In this document: piece after piece, positions 33,722-42,366 of the stretch
How the letters are laid out: each line of letters opens with the position of its first letter
Position numbering within the stretch: the stretch's first letter is position 1
From: JAEUIT01 sp044220875
Lineage (GTDB): Bacteria; Planctomycetota; Phycisphaerae; Phycisphaerales; SM1A02
Assembly (NCBI GenBank): GCA_044220875.1
Contig: JBGAQH010000001.1
Span: 868,001 to 932,000 of the forward strand
Reading direction: 5' to 3'
DNA length: 64,000 nt
The notes under the pieces: generated by a model
The model's input: only the letters and a program-made list of their open reading frames with translations
Databases searched by the model: none
What the model was told of the DNA's origin: nothing
Program-made: the position numbers and the translations under genes

Positions 33722-34987
33722 CTAACCGCCGATCGCGGACTGCATTTCAAGGAGCGGGAGGAGAATCGCGACCAGGACGAACGCCGCAATGCAGGCCATG
33801 CAGACGAGCAGAACCGGCGGCAGCGACTTGGTGAAGATCTTGATCGAGTTGGTGACCTGTCGGTCGAACGCGCCGGCGGCGTGCATGAGCATGGGCTCGA
33901 GCCGGCCCGATCGCTCGCCGATGTTGACGATCTGAACGAGAAGGGCCGGGAAATGTCCGCAGCGCTCGAGCGGATCGGCCAGCGACTGGCCGGTCGTGAC
34001 CTTGTCCTGGACCTGGTCGATCGCCCGCATGAGGACGGTGTTGCCCAGCGTGTCGCGGACGATCCGGAGTGCGGCGAGAATCGGCATGCCCGCCGACACC
34101 AGCGTTCCGAGCGTCCGCGTGAACCGGGCGACCGCGACGTCTCGGAGCAGGCGGCCAACGAGCGGCAGGCGGAGGAGCCAGCCGTCGAGGCGGAAGCGGT
34201 TGTCGGGGACGCGAATCCAGGATCGCCACGCGTAGACGCCGGCGATGATGACCGCGGCGATTCCAAGCCACCAGGTTCGAACGACGGATGCGATGCCGAG
34301 GAGGATCTTGGTCGGGATCGGCAACTCGCGGCCGTTGGCGATGATCGGCTCCATGATGCGCGGCAGCACGAACGTGATGAGGATCACGCTGCTGACGACG
34401 ATGAGGCCCGCGACGATCATCGGATAGACGGTGGCGCCGACGAGCTCGCGACGAAGTTCGACGGAGCGCTCAAGCAGGTCGGCGAGCTGGTGGAGGATTT
34501 CCGCCATGCGACCGCTGGCGTCGGCTGCCTTCATCATGCCGACGATCATGTCGTCGAAGGGCAGGCCATAGTCGCGGGCCGCGTGGTGCAGCGGCTGGCC
34601 GGCCTCGACCCGCTCGATGAGGTAGTCGAGGATCACCGGCATCGCCTCGCCGTCCGCCTGTCGGCGAACGGTGCGCAGCGCCTGGAGGAGGGGCAGGCCC
34701 GCTTCGAGGGCGGTGGCGAGCTCGCGAATCAGGTTCGCCGTGTCCGATCGGGAGAGCGTCGGACGCGCTGAGCGTGCGAAGAGGCGCGGAAGGCGAATCG
34801 ACGCCTGCTTGGTCGGCGTTCCGCTCGCGGCCGATGCGTCGACTTCGCCTTCGCCGAGCTCAAGGACGACCGGCGTCTCGCCGCGGCCCTGGAGTTGGCG
34901 AACGGCACTGACCCGGTCGGGAGCGACAAGCGATCCGCTGGTGAGCGTGCCGCTGGCGTCGATGGCTTGGTAACGGAACGAAGGCAT
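33722..34987 (-). CDS. gspF: type II secretion inner-membrane platform protein GspF
   Basis: A 421-residue polytopic protein. It has two copies of the T2SF domain: about 85-205 ('LIRELATALEAGLPLLQALRT', ending in a membrane helix 'MIVAGLIVVSSVILITFVLP') and about 285-410 ('FTRTLGTLVSAGMPILAALRI', ending 'VLLVCMACIAAFVLVAILLP'). The N-terminus 'MPSFRYQAIDASGTLTSGSL' is typical of GspF/PilC. It couples the GspE motor to pseudopilus assembly. It follows gspE by 70 bp. Confidence 0.95.
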   Translation of the reverse strand: MPSFRYQAIDASGTLTSGSLVAPDRVSAVRQLQGRGETPVVLELGEGEVDASAASGTPTKQASIRLPRLFARSARPTLSRSDTANLIRELATALEAGLPLLQALRTVRRQADGEAMPVILDYLIERVEAGQPLHHAARDYGLPFDDMIVGMMKAADASGRMAEILHQLADLLERSVELRRELVGATVYPMIVAGLIVVSSVILITFVLPRIMEPIIANGRELPIPTKILLGIASVVRTWWLGIAAVIIAGVYAWRSWIRVPDNRFRLDGWLLRLPLVGRLLRDVAVARFTRTLGTLVSAGMPILAALRIVRDTLGNTVLMRAIDQVQDKVTTGQSLADPLERCGHFPALLVQIVNIGERSGRLEPMLMHAAGAFDRQVTNSIKIFTKSLPPVLLVCMACIAAFVLVAILLPLLEMQSAIGG

Positions 34988-35057
34988 GCGTCTCGTGCTG
35001 GGTGCTTCGGAGGGAAGTGGCGGTGTGCGGTTGGCTCGGGCGCGGAAGCCGCCGGGG

Positions 35058-36722
35058 TCAGATGATCGCGTCCTCGACGTCCTGCGTCGCGCGAAGCACC
35101 TCTTCGGGGGTCGTGATGCCGGCGGCGGCCTTGATCATGCCGTCGTCGCGCATCGTGATGAAGTCGGACTCGACCAACTGCCGGAGCTCCATCGTCGACT
35201 TGCCCTGGCTGATCGCGGCGCGAAGCGGAGCGGTGATGCGGACGAGCTCGAAGAAGCCAAGTCGTCCCTTGAAGCCGGCGCCCTTGCACTTCTCGCAGCC
35301 CTCGCCGCGAGTCTGCTTGCCGTGGAGCAGTTCGCGCTCCTTCGCGGTGAGCCGCGGCTCGACATCCTCGGGCAGCGACATCTCGCGAGCGCAGGCCCTG
35401 CAGACGCGGCGGCCAAGACGCTGGGCGAGCAGTCCCTCAAGCACGCTGGCGATGAGGAAGGGCTCGGCCCCCATGTCGATCAGACGGCCGACCGACGAGA
35501 TGGCGTCGTTGGTGTGAAGGGTCGAGAAGATGAGGTGGCCGGTGAGTGCCGATCGGATGGCGATGTCAACGGTCTCGGCATCGCGAATTTCGCCGACGAA
35601 GATGATGTCGGGGTCCTGGCGGAGAATCGATCGCAGGCCGGTCGCGAAGGTCAGGCCACGCTTCGGGTTCACGGGGATCTGGTTGATGCCCGCGAGCTCG
35701 TATTCGACCGGGTCCTCGATCGTGATGATCTTCTTGCGCGGGTCGTAGAGCTTCGAGAGGGCCGCGTAGAGCGACGTCGTCTTGCCCGATCCGGTGGGGC
35801 CGGTGACGAGCACGAGGCCGTGCGGCTTGGTGATCATCTTGTCGATGATCGCGCGATGCCGTTCGCTCATTCCCAGGTGGACCAGGTCGAGGGGCAGCGA
35901 GCTCTTGTCGAGAATGCGCATGACCACCGACTCGCCGTAGAGCGTCGGCACGGTCGAGACGCGGATGTCGACCTTGCGGCCCTCGAAGCGAAGGGTGATG
36001 TGTCCGTCCTGCGGGACGTATCGCTCGGCGATGTTCATGCCGGCCATGATCTTCACGCGGCCGATGAGCGCCGGCTGGAGGTGCTTGGGCGGCGGCTGCT
36101 GCTCGACGAGCACGCCGTCGATCCGGTACTTGACCTTGAGCTCGCGCTCGAAGGGCTCAATGTGGACGTCCGAGGTGCGGCTCTGGATGGCCTCGAGGAG
36201 CAGCAGGTTGACGAGGTTGATGAGCGTCGGCTGCTCGGCCATCCGGTGGACGTCGTCCGCCTCGATGGCGTCGAGGTTGTGCTCCATCTCGCCCGATGCG
36301 AGCTCCGAATCGCCGGCAAGGCTCGCCGCCATGCGGGCGGCCGTCGTGCCGTAATGCTCGCGCATCAGCTCGTTGAACGCGGCCTGCTCAAGACCGATGC
36401 GGGAGATGGGCTTGCCTACCAGGGTCGCGAGCTCGTCAACGCTGGCGATGTCGAGCGGATCGACCATGACGACCACGAGCCGACCTCGCTCAACCCGAAC
36501 CGGAATGGCCCGGACCCGCACGGCGACGTCGGCGTCGATCAGGGCGATGGCCTCGGGATCGACGGCGGGCGCCTTTTCGGTCCATTCGATCCCAAGCTGC
36601 TTGGCACGCTCGCGCACATCGGTCGGGCGGCCGATCACGTTGCCGACGGAATGGGAAACCGTGCCGTTGACGTCGGATCCGCTCGGGCTTCGCTGGGGTC
36701 GGTTGTCGCTGGGAGTCGTCAC
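35058..36722 (-). CDS. gspE: type II secretion ATPase GspE
   Basis: A 554-residue hexameric ATPase that powers pseudopilus assembly. N1E/N2E regions are followed by Walker A 'GPTGSGKTTSLYA', the Asp box 'ITIEDPVEYEL', Walker B 'DIIFVGEIRDAETV', the His box 'ALTGHLIFSTLHTND' and a zinc site formed by 'CRAC' and 'CEKC'. All key residues are intact. It is the first of the continuous gsp genes (E-F-G-H-I-J-K-L-M-C). About 285 bp separate it from the LTXXQ-like gene, which ends in its own terminator, so gspE should have its own promoter in that gap. Confidence 0.96.
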   Translation of the reverse strand: MTTPSDNRPQRSPSGSDVNGTVSHSVGNVIGRPTDVRERAKQLGIEWTEKAPAVDPEAIALIDADVAVRVRAIPVRVERGRLVVVMVDPLDIASVDELATLVGKPISRIGLEQAAFNELMREHYGTTAARMAASLAGDSELASGEMEHNLDAIEADDVHRMAEQPTLINLVNLLLLEAIQSRTSDVHIEPFERELKVKYRIDGVLVEQQPPPKHLQPALIGRVKIMAGMNIAERYVPQDGHITLRFEGRKVDIRVSTVPTLYGESVVMRILDKSSLPLDLVHLGMSERHRAIIDKMITKPHGLVLVTGPTGSGKTTSLYAALSKLYDPRKKIITIEDPVEYELAGINQIPVNPKRGLTFATGLRSILRQDPDIIFVGEIRDAETVDIAIRSALTGHLIFSTLHTNDAISSVGRLIDMGAEPFLIASVLEGLLAQRLGRRVCRACAREMSLPEDVEPRLTAKERELLHGKQTRGEGCEKCKGAGFKGRLGFFELVRITAPLRAAISQGKSTMELRQLVESDFITMRDDGMIKAAAGITTPEEVLRATQDVEDAII

Positions 36723-36968
36723 GGAGGTTCTCGGTTCACATTCCCCAAGGTGGGGCTATCGGGGTCGCGGAGTTCGGCACGCCAAAGGTGGTTCAGCGTG
36801 GCTGAAGGTCAGACGCGGAGGCGAGGCCGACGCTTGCCAAACGGATGCCGCTTTGCACGACTCTTCGTCGCGAGCGGCACATTCTCGCGAATCTCGCCCC
36901 GTCGGGAGCCCCATCGGCACTCCGATTCGATCGAGTTGGCGGACGGAATTCACTCTCCGCCGAAGCAA

Positions 36969-36994
36969 CCGCCGCACGGGATCCCGTGCGGCGG
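36969..36994 (-). terminator. perfect 26-bp palindrome terminator after the LTXXQ-like gene
   Basis: Two 13-bp arms meet at GGATCC without a loop in the sequence (CCGCCGCACGGGA and its complement). On the minus strand TTGCTTC follows. It lies 13 bp beyond the stop at 37008. Confidence 0.65.
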
Positions 36995-37007
36995 TGTGGT
37001 ACTGCGT

Positions 37008-38459
37008 TCAGTCGATGCCTGGCGGCGGGCGGTCGCCACCCGGCGGTCGGTCGGTCGGCCCGTTTCGTCGCGGATCGGCAGGGGCGTTGCGGATCCGTCC
37101 CCGCTGCTCGCTCTCCGCCTTCTCCTTGCGGGTCTTCCCGCTTCGGTCGGTCGGCGCGCCCTGCCCAAGCGGATTCTCAGCCGGCTGGCGGGTGTGGCCA
37201 CCGGCTTCCTTCGCCTCGCGGATGCGCTGGGCATCTTCAGGGGTCATCCGCTCGCCCTTGCCGTAGTTGGGCATCTGCTTCTTCTGTTCGTCATTCAGGA
37301 TGTCCATGATCGCCTTGCGGTAGCGGTCATACATATCTTCACGCGCCTTGCGGGCGCTCTGAATGTGCTCGGCTTCGCCGCGCAGGCTTCGGGCGGCATC
37401 GCCACCCTGCTGCCGAGCGAGCATCAGCTCCACGCGGCGCCGCGGCTCCTTCGGCTCGTCCTCGCGATAGGCGTCACGGAGCTGGCCGTTGACGACCGGA
37501 ATCTCGGCGTTGTACTTCGTCTCGAGATCGGTGAGGGCCGTGATCTGCTCGGGGGTGAGGCCTTCCGTGGCCTTCGCGGCCACAAAGAGCGGGATGATCG
37601 GGTCGGATCGGTAGACCTTGGGGTAGGCCTTCTCGAGGGCCGATGCCTCGAACTTCAGCGCGGTCTCCTCGTTCGTGAGCTGGAGGATCGCCGCCTTCAG
37701 AGCGTCGCGAGCGTCGTCCTGCGTGTTCCGCACGTTGACGCGCGCCGACATGATCGACTCCTGCGCGGCGACGCCCGCCTGGTGGTCGCCTGACGTCATC
37801 GCGTCCTTGATCTTCTGCTGCTCGGCCTCGATCTTCTGCTGACGCGCGGTGAGGGCCGCATCGAGGTGGACCTCGTACTCGTCAAGGGGGGCCTCGAGGC
37901 CCGCCATCGTCGTCGGGGTGAGCTCCAGACCTCGCATCACGAGCAGGAGGTTCACCGACTCGCCCTGGATCTCACCGGTCGCGAGTACCTTCTCGCGTCG
38001 AATCGCCCGCTCAAACTTCGGCCAGCGCTGTGACTGCTGTTCGGAGAGCTGCGTCTTGACGTTCTCGAGGAACTCCTCGCGGAGCCGCTTCTTCTCGCCG
38101 CTCCATCGCTCGATGGGGGCCATGATGAGCTTCATGACGTCCTGGTTCCCGCCGCCGAGCGAGTCCTTGACCTTGGACATCTCGTCCTTGACGTGCTCGA
38201 CGCCCTTGTCGAAGCTGATCTTGTAGTCCATCACCATGCTCTCGATGATGGGGCGTTGCCAGTCCTCAAGGCCCAGCGACTCGACGAAGAGCGTCACGTC
38301 GCGCGGAAGGAAGTCGGGCATGAACGCGTCTTCGAAGCCGGCGCGGCCACCGAACTGGGCGGACGCCTTGGGCGTGGCGGCGAGATAGGCCACCGCGAGC
38401 GTCACCGCCATGGCGGTGCGACGGAGCGAACGGAAACTGACCAGACGGGCAAACGACAT
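37008..38459 (-). CDS. exported helical protein with LTXXQ-like motifs
   Basis: A 483-residue exported protein. The ATG at 38459 starts a signal peptide ('FRSLRRTAMAVTLAVAYLAATPKASAQ'). The mature part is almost wholly helical and charged, with motifs such as 'LSEQQSQRWPKFE', 'LTPTTMAGLEAPLDEYEVHLD', 'LTPEQITALTDLETKYN' and 'MTPEDAQRIREAKE', which resemble the LTXXQ signatures of the Spy/CpxP periplasmic chaperone family, although it is about three times longer. The C-terminus is Pro/Arg/Asp-rich. The frame is open to 38711, but that part lacks coding character. It precedes gspE on the same strand with a terminator between. Function is not known; chaperoning of secreted proteins is only a guess from the motif. 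Confidence 0.7.
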   Translation of the reverse strand: MSFARLVSFRSLRRTAMAVTLAVAYLAATPKASAQFGGRAGFEDAFMPDFLPRDVTLFVESLGLEDWQRPIIESMVMDYKISFDKGVEHVKDEMSKVKDSLGGGNQDVMKLIMAPIERWSGEKKRLREEFLENVKTQLSEQQSQRWPKFERAIRREKVLATGEIQGESVNLLLVMRGLELTPTTMAGLEAPLDEYEVHLDAALTARQQKIEAEQQKIKDAMTSGDHQAGVAAQESIMSARVNVRNTQDDARDALKAAILQLTNEETALKFEASALEKAYPKVYRSDPIIPLFVAAKATEGLTPEQITALTDLETKYNAEIPVVNGQLRDAYREDEPKEPRRRVELMLARQQGGDAARSLRGEAEHIQSARKAREDMYDRYRKAIMDILNDEQKKQMPNYGKGERMTPEDAQRIREAKEAGGHTRQPAENPLGQGAPTDRSGKTRKEKAESEQRGRIRNAPADPRRNGPTDRPPGGDRPPPGID

Positions 38460-38859
38460 GAGTGACTCCTGAGCGAGCACCGAATGTGGCGCCGTTTCTG
38501 GCGACCAATCGGGACCGCAATCCTCCGATGAACTGCTGCCTGCTGAAGACGCGGACGGCCCGAATCCGACCTCGGCCGAAGAGAGGTTCTCTTCAACCGA
38601 CTGTCCGTTGGGGCGCGGCGACGAATCGTCGCAGAACCCCTCCGAACCTCCAAGCGCCTTCGGCCCGAAAGCGTCACCGAACGCGGCTCGGCTTCGGATA
38701 TGGCAGCGCAATCGCCGGGATTCGAAACGCGCCTCGCCGCCAAACCTGATCGGCGCGAGGGCTCCAGATCATCGGCTCCTCGCTGGTCGCAGATGCGTAC
38801 CGATCGCGGCGCATCGAGCGACTGAGCGCCGAACCCGACACTCGCGTCCGGTAACGGGA
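38460..38859. other. 400-bp intergenic interval
   Basis: Between the scoA stop and the LTXXQ-like start. Open frames here are Arg/Pro-rich and unconvincing. It should hold the promoter of the LTXXQ-like gene; I see no strong hairpin after scoA. Confidence 0.5.
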
Positions 38860-39558
38860 CTAGCGACTCGAAACCGTCCTCTGTTCGATCCGCTTCTCGG
38901 CGACCGATCGGACGATGCGATCCACGTAGATCCCCGGTGTGATGATCGAATCGGGATCCAGCGAGCCCGCCGGCACGATCTCTTCCACCTCCGCGACGGT
39001 CGTTCGTCCGCAGGCGGCGACCATCGGATTGAAGTTTCTGGCCGTCTTCCGGTAGATCAGGTTGCCGCACTCGTCGGCCTTCCACGCCTTGACCAAGGCC
39101 AGATCGGCCACGATGCCCCTCTCCATGACGAAGAGGCGACCGTCGAACTCTCGGGTTTCCTTGCCCTCCGCGACGATCGTGCCCACGCCGGCGGGGGTGA
39201 AGAATGCGGGAATCCCGGCGCCGCCCGCCCGGAGCCGCTCGGCAAGGGTGCCCTGAGGATTGAACTCCAGCTGGAGTTCGCCCGACATGTACTGCCGCTC
39301 GAACTCGGCATTCTCGCCGACATAGCTCGAGATCATCTTGGTGATCTGCCGCGTCTTGAGGAGCAGGCCGAGTCCCCAGTCATCAACGCCGGCGTTGTTG
39401 CTGACCGCGGTGAGGTTCTTCGCCCCAGAGTCGCGGAGCGCCAGGATGAGTTGCTCCGGAATGCCGCACAGGCCAAATCCGCCAACCGCCACGGTCATGC
39501 CGTCGCGCACGATGCCCTTGAGTGCTTCCGCCGCAGAAGAAACGACCTTAGTGACCAT
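38860..39558 (-). CDS. scoA: 3-oxoacid CoA-transferase subunit A
   Basis: A 232-residue A subunit of the succinyl-CoA:3-ketoacid CoA-transferase family, which moves CoA between succinyl-CoA and acetoacetate-like acids. Seen: 'MTVAVGGFGLCGIPEQLILAL', 'NNAGVDDWGLGLLL', 'ISSYVGENAEFERQYMSGELQLEFNPQGTLAERLRAGGAGIPAFFT' and 'NFNPMVAACGRTTVAEVEEIV', all typical and intact. The catalytic glutamate belongs to subunit B, and no B gene follows: the next gene downstream is unrelated. So it must pair with a B subunit encoded elsewhere. GAGGAT precedes the ATG, and TACACT (39583-39588, minus strand) is a likely -10. Confidence 0.93.
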   Translation of the reverse strand: MVTKVVSSAAEALKGIVRDGMTVAVGGFGLCGIPEQLILALRDSGAKNLTAVSNNAGVDDWGLGLLLKTRQITKMISSYVGENAEFERQYMSGELQLEFNPQGTLAERLRAGGAGIPAFFTPAGVGTIVAEGKETREFDGRLFVMERGIVADLALVKAWKADECGNLIYRKTARNFNPMVAACGRTTVAEVEEIVPAGSLDPDSIITPGIYVDRIVRSVAEKRIEQRTVSSR

Positions 39559-39633
39559 TGCGATCCTCGATGAGGGGGCGGGCAGTGTAACTGCCGGTCA
39601 CTGCTGGTCGCGAATGGGAGCCTCGAAACGAAA

Positions 39634-39665
39634 CAACCCCGCGCCGCGGTGACGGCGAGGGGTTG
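39634..39665 (-). terminator. terminator after the sigma-factor gene
   Basis: CAACCCC (39634-39640) pairs with GGGGTTG (39659-39665), extended inside by GCGCCG/CGGCG. On the minus strand TTTCGTTTC follows. It lies 22 bp after the sigma-factor stop and also upstream of scoA. Confidence 0.8.
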
Positions 39666-39687
39666 TGGGATGGCGGGGAATGCGACC

Positions 39688-40917
39688 TTAGTTGATCGTC
39701 GAACGTCGCTCGGTGCCACCGCTGGTGAGGCCCAAGGCCACGGAAGCGGCGAGGTCTGGGTTGTCGTTCTCCAGGGCCAGACGGATCTTCTCGAGCGCCT
39801 TGTTCTGGATCTGACGAACCCGTTCCTTCGTGACGCCGATGATCTGGCCGACCTGCTCGAGCGTGAGCGGAACCTCACTGGTCGGCGTGCCGGACTTCGG
39901 GGCGTCCGGGGCGTCCACCTTGGAGTCCGCCCGGGAATCCTTCGCCCACAGCGCGAAGCGATGGTGGATCACCGTCCGCTCCACGTCGCTCAGGTCCGCC
40001 CGGTTGGTCATCACGATGTGCTTCACTTCCTCGGCCGACTCCTTCTCATGGGTGGCCCGAACGGTCTCGATGTGGTTGCTCTTCTCGAGCGCCGGGTCGA
40101 AATCGGTCGGGAAGCGCTGCCGGTACTTGGAGTGCTTCATGCCATGACGACTGAAGGCCTTCAGGATCGCACGGCACGCGTAGGTCGAGAACTTGAATCC
40201 GCGACCGCAGTCGAACTTGTCGACTGACCGCAGGAGGGCCATGTTGCCCTCACTGATGAGGTCGGCGAAGTCGACTTCGCTCATGCGGACGCGCTTCGCC
40301 ATCGCCAGCACCAAGGCCAGATTGGTCTCGGCGATCTGCTGGCGATACGCCTTCGCGATTCGGTACCACTTCAGGAGCACGCGGGCCTGCTCAAGCGTCG
40401 GAGCGCCGCCGGCAACCTCCTCCTGCACGAGCCAGACGGCGCGGCGGGCGAAGTTGTACTTGAGGAAGAGGAACCGCTCCTGGGCACCGGTCAGCAGGAG
40501 CGTGCTGCCGCCGCGCAGGCCGCGTCCCTTTTCACGACCGCGGTCGCGAAGCGGCGTCAGGTCGTCCATGAGCGGGCGGTACCAGGAAACGTCGGGCTTC
40601 TGGACCTCGGGCAGCTCTTGGTAGATGCGCCGCTCGGCATCGGGCTTGACGAACTCGGGACTGTCGATGAAGTCCATCTCCTCGCCGAGGATTTCCTTGA
40701 GGAGAGCCTCGTCGTCGGCGGTCAGCGGACTGCGGTCGCGGGCGCCCGCGCTGGTCGGCGACGGAGCCCGAACCACCGCGCGATGCCGCTTTCGCAGCAA
40801 GTCGAGGGGGCTATTGCGGGCGACCATACCCAAGCTGGTGCTCCGAGCTCCTGATCCCGACGGAGTGGAAGGCGTGGAGGCGCTAGTCGTGGAGGCTGAC
40901 TGGGTACGTGACTTCAT
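39688..40917 (-). CDS. divergent sigma-70 family RNA polymerase sigma factor
   Basis: A 409-residue sigma-70-type factor. The N-terminal 170 residues are unlike region 1.1 of RpoD. Region 2 is clear at about 190-260: 'AETNLALVLAMAKR', 'DFADLISEGNMALLRSVDKFD' and 'GFKFSTYACRAILKAFSRHG', so it binds core polymerase and a -10 element. No typical region 3 is seen. Region 4 begins 'LSDVERTVIHHRFAL', is interrupted by about 28 polar residues, and resumes 'LTLEQVGQIIGVTKERVRQIQNKALEKIR'. The ATG at 40917 is used; the extension to 41130 is not coding-like. It ends in a strong terminator. It is probably an alternative factor specific to this lineage; promoters recognised are unknown. Confidence 0.88.
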   Translation of the reverse strand: MKSRTQSASTTSASTPSTPSGSGARSTSLGMVARNSPLDLLRKRHRAVVRAPSPTSAGARDRSPLTADDEALLKEILGEEMDFIDSPEFVKPDAERRIYQELPEVQKPDVSWYRPLMDDLTPLRDRGREKGRGLRGGSTLLLTGAQERFLFLKYNFARRAVWLVQEEVAGGAPTLEQARVLLKWYRIAKAYRQQIAETNLALVLAMAKRVRMSEVDFADLISEGNMALLRSVDKFDCGRGFKFSTYACRAILKAFSRHGMKHSKYRQRFPTDFDPALEKSNHIETVRATHEKESAEEVKHIVMTNRADLSDVERTVIHHRFALWAKDSRADSKVDAPDAPKSGTPTSEVPLTLEQVGQIIGVTKERVRQIQNKALEKIRLALENDNPDLAASVALGLTSGGTERRSTIN

Positions 40918-41605
40918 GGTGTGACCTGTCCCAACGATGGCAGAGGGGGAGACCTGCCCAGACGGAACTGATCGAACGCGAGGTGGCAAGATGCCGGGTT
41001 GAGTTGTTGGGTTGCTGTCGACCGGTGCGGCGATGCCCGAAAGGGCGTCAGGAGATGGCCGACCGTGGCGGGTTATTGCGAGCGTGTCGTGGGTTCTTTC
41101 GGAGACGTGCCTTGGATTCTGCGGACCCATGGCATTACGCGGAGGAGGGGTCGGGGTTCACTCGATAAGGCGGATTCCCGAGCTTGGACAAGTCGCGGCG
41201 TTTCGAGTTCATTCCCATCGGCGGCCGCTTCGACCCACGAAAGCACGTGAAGTTCCGGACGCCGAGATTTTGTCGGATGTTCGTTCCGCGATCGCCAACG
41301 GCCTGTGCGATCGTGCGAGAGGACAGCAACGGGGAAGCGTCAGGCGTGCGATTCGGAGCGGTCGAGCGCGCGACGATGGTCGCCTCGCGCCTACAAGGGC
41401 GGGGAGGCGCTTCGTCACTCTGTAGTCGACGTTCGGATTCGCTTGAGGGGGCCCAGTTCGGCTCACCTCGTGATGGAGCGAGGCGAGCATGTGTATACGG
41501 ATGCCACACGATTCGGATGACACTTCAATGCGAGATTCCTCGCATTTGTTCCCTCTTTGTTCGGGCGACGTTCCACTTGGGGGAACTGTGCGGGCAGGCT
41601 CAAGA
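40918..41605. other. gene-free interval with one hairpin
   Basis: About 690 bp between the sigma-factor gene and the ndk terminator. No open frame has coding character. A perfect 8-bp stem, AATGCGAG and CTCGCATT (41527-41546, loop ATTC), is followed on the plus strand by TGTTCCCTCTTTG, so it could end a small plus-strand RNA. The right side must include the promoter of the sigma-factor gene. Otherwise nothing recognised. Confidence 0.5.
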
Positions 41606-41632
41606 AAAACGCCGCTCCGGTGAGGGAGCGGC
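41601..41632 (-). terminator. terminator after ndk
   Basis: GCCGCTCC (41611-41618) pairs with GGAGCGGC (41625-41632), followed on the minus strand by GTTTTTCTTG. It lies 55 bp after the ndk stop. Confidence 0.85.
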
Positions 41633-41687
41633 GCGGTGTTCTGAGCCGTTGAAGGGGGCTCGCTTCGGCGAATTCACGCTGGGGTGT

Positions 41688-42158
41688 TTACTCCGGCTTG
41701 CCTCCGCTGCAATCGTACACCCAAGTGTCGATCGCGCGGTTGTAGTCGAGCACCTCGCCAGCCCTGAAAAAGAGGCCGAGCTCGCGGGCCGCGGCCTCCG
41801 GACTGTCCGAGCCGTGGATGAGATTGAAGGAGTTCGACACGCCGAAGTCGCCTCGGATCGATCCGGCGGCGGCCTTCGAGCCGAAGGTCGCGCCCATCAT
41901 CGAGCGGCTGATGGTGATGGCACCGACGCCGCGGACGGCGAGCACGAGCACCGGAGCGCTGGTCATGAAGCGCACGAGGCCGGCGTAGAACGGCTTGCCC
42001 TGGTGGTCCTTGTAGTGCGTCGCGGCGAGCTCCTGCGAAATCTGCATGAGCTTGGCGCCGACGATCTGGAGGCCCTTCTCTTCGAAGCGGCTGATGATGC
42101 GACCCATGAGGCCGCGCTGGACTGCGTCGGGCTTCAGGATGATGAGCGTGGTTTCCAT
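41688..42158 (-). CDS. ndk: nucleoside diphosphate kinase
   Basis: A 156-residue NDP kinase that transfers the gamma phosphate of ATP to nucleoside diphosphates through a phospho-histidine. The N-terminus 'METTLIILKPDAVQRGLMG', 'HYKDHQGKPFYAGLVRFMTSAP', 'GTxxGSIRGDFG'-like region and active-site His115 in 'NLIHGSDSPEAAARE' are intact. The 'VRGVGAITISRSMMGAT' stretch is a little unusual. The ATG at 42158 begins the conserved protein; the long upstream open frame has no coding character. A TACATT hexamer lies at 42188-42193 (minus strand) within GCTACATTTCCCG, also found before rpsO. It is divergent from top6B. Confidence 0.96.
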   Translation of the reverse strand: METTLIILKPDAVQRGLMGRIISRFEEKGLQIVGAKLMQISQELAATHYKDHQGKPFYAGLVRFMTSAPVLVLAVRGVGAITISRSMMGATFGSKAAAGSIRGDFGVSNSFNLIHGSDSPEAAARELGLFFRAGEVLDYNRAIDTWVYDCSGGKPE

Positions 42159-42187
42159 GGCGATTCGACTCCCGTAAAAGGTCGGGA

Positions 42188-42193
42188 AATGTA
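42188..42193 (-). promoter_or_regulatory. -10 element of ndk
   Basis: GCTACATTTCCCG on the minus strand, 29 nt before the ndk ATG, matches the element before rpsO exactly over 13 bp. No clear -35. Confidence 0.45.
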
Positions 42194-42366
42194 GCAGATC
42201 CGCGCCGCCGCCGGCCGCGCCCGCCGAGCCGGTCCCCGCGTTTCCCGCATGCGTTTTTGCGAAGCGGGGCAGGGTTCCGCCGATCGTGTAAGGTTCGCCG
42301 CTTGCGCACGGATGCTGGGAGACGGAGTGGTCCGCCTTCCGGCGTCGGAGCGCGCCCGCAGTTCCC

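Noticed and set aside
41184..42194. 336-codon plus-strand frame over the ndk region
   Set aside because: It crosses the ndk terminator and runs antisense to ndk; no recognisable domain.
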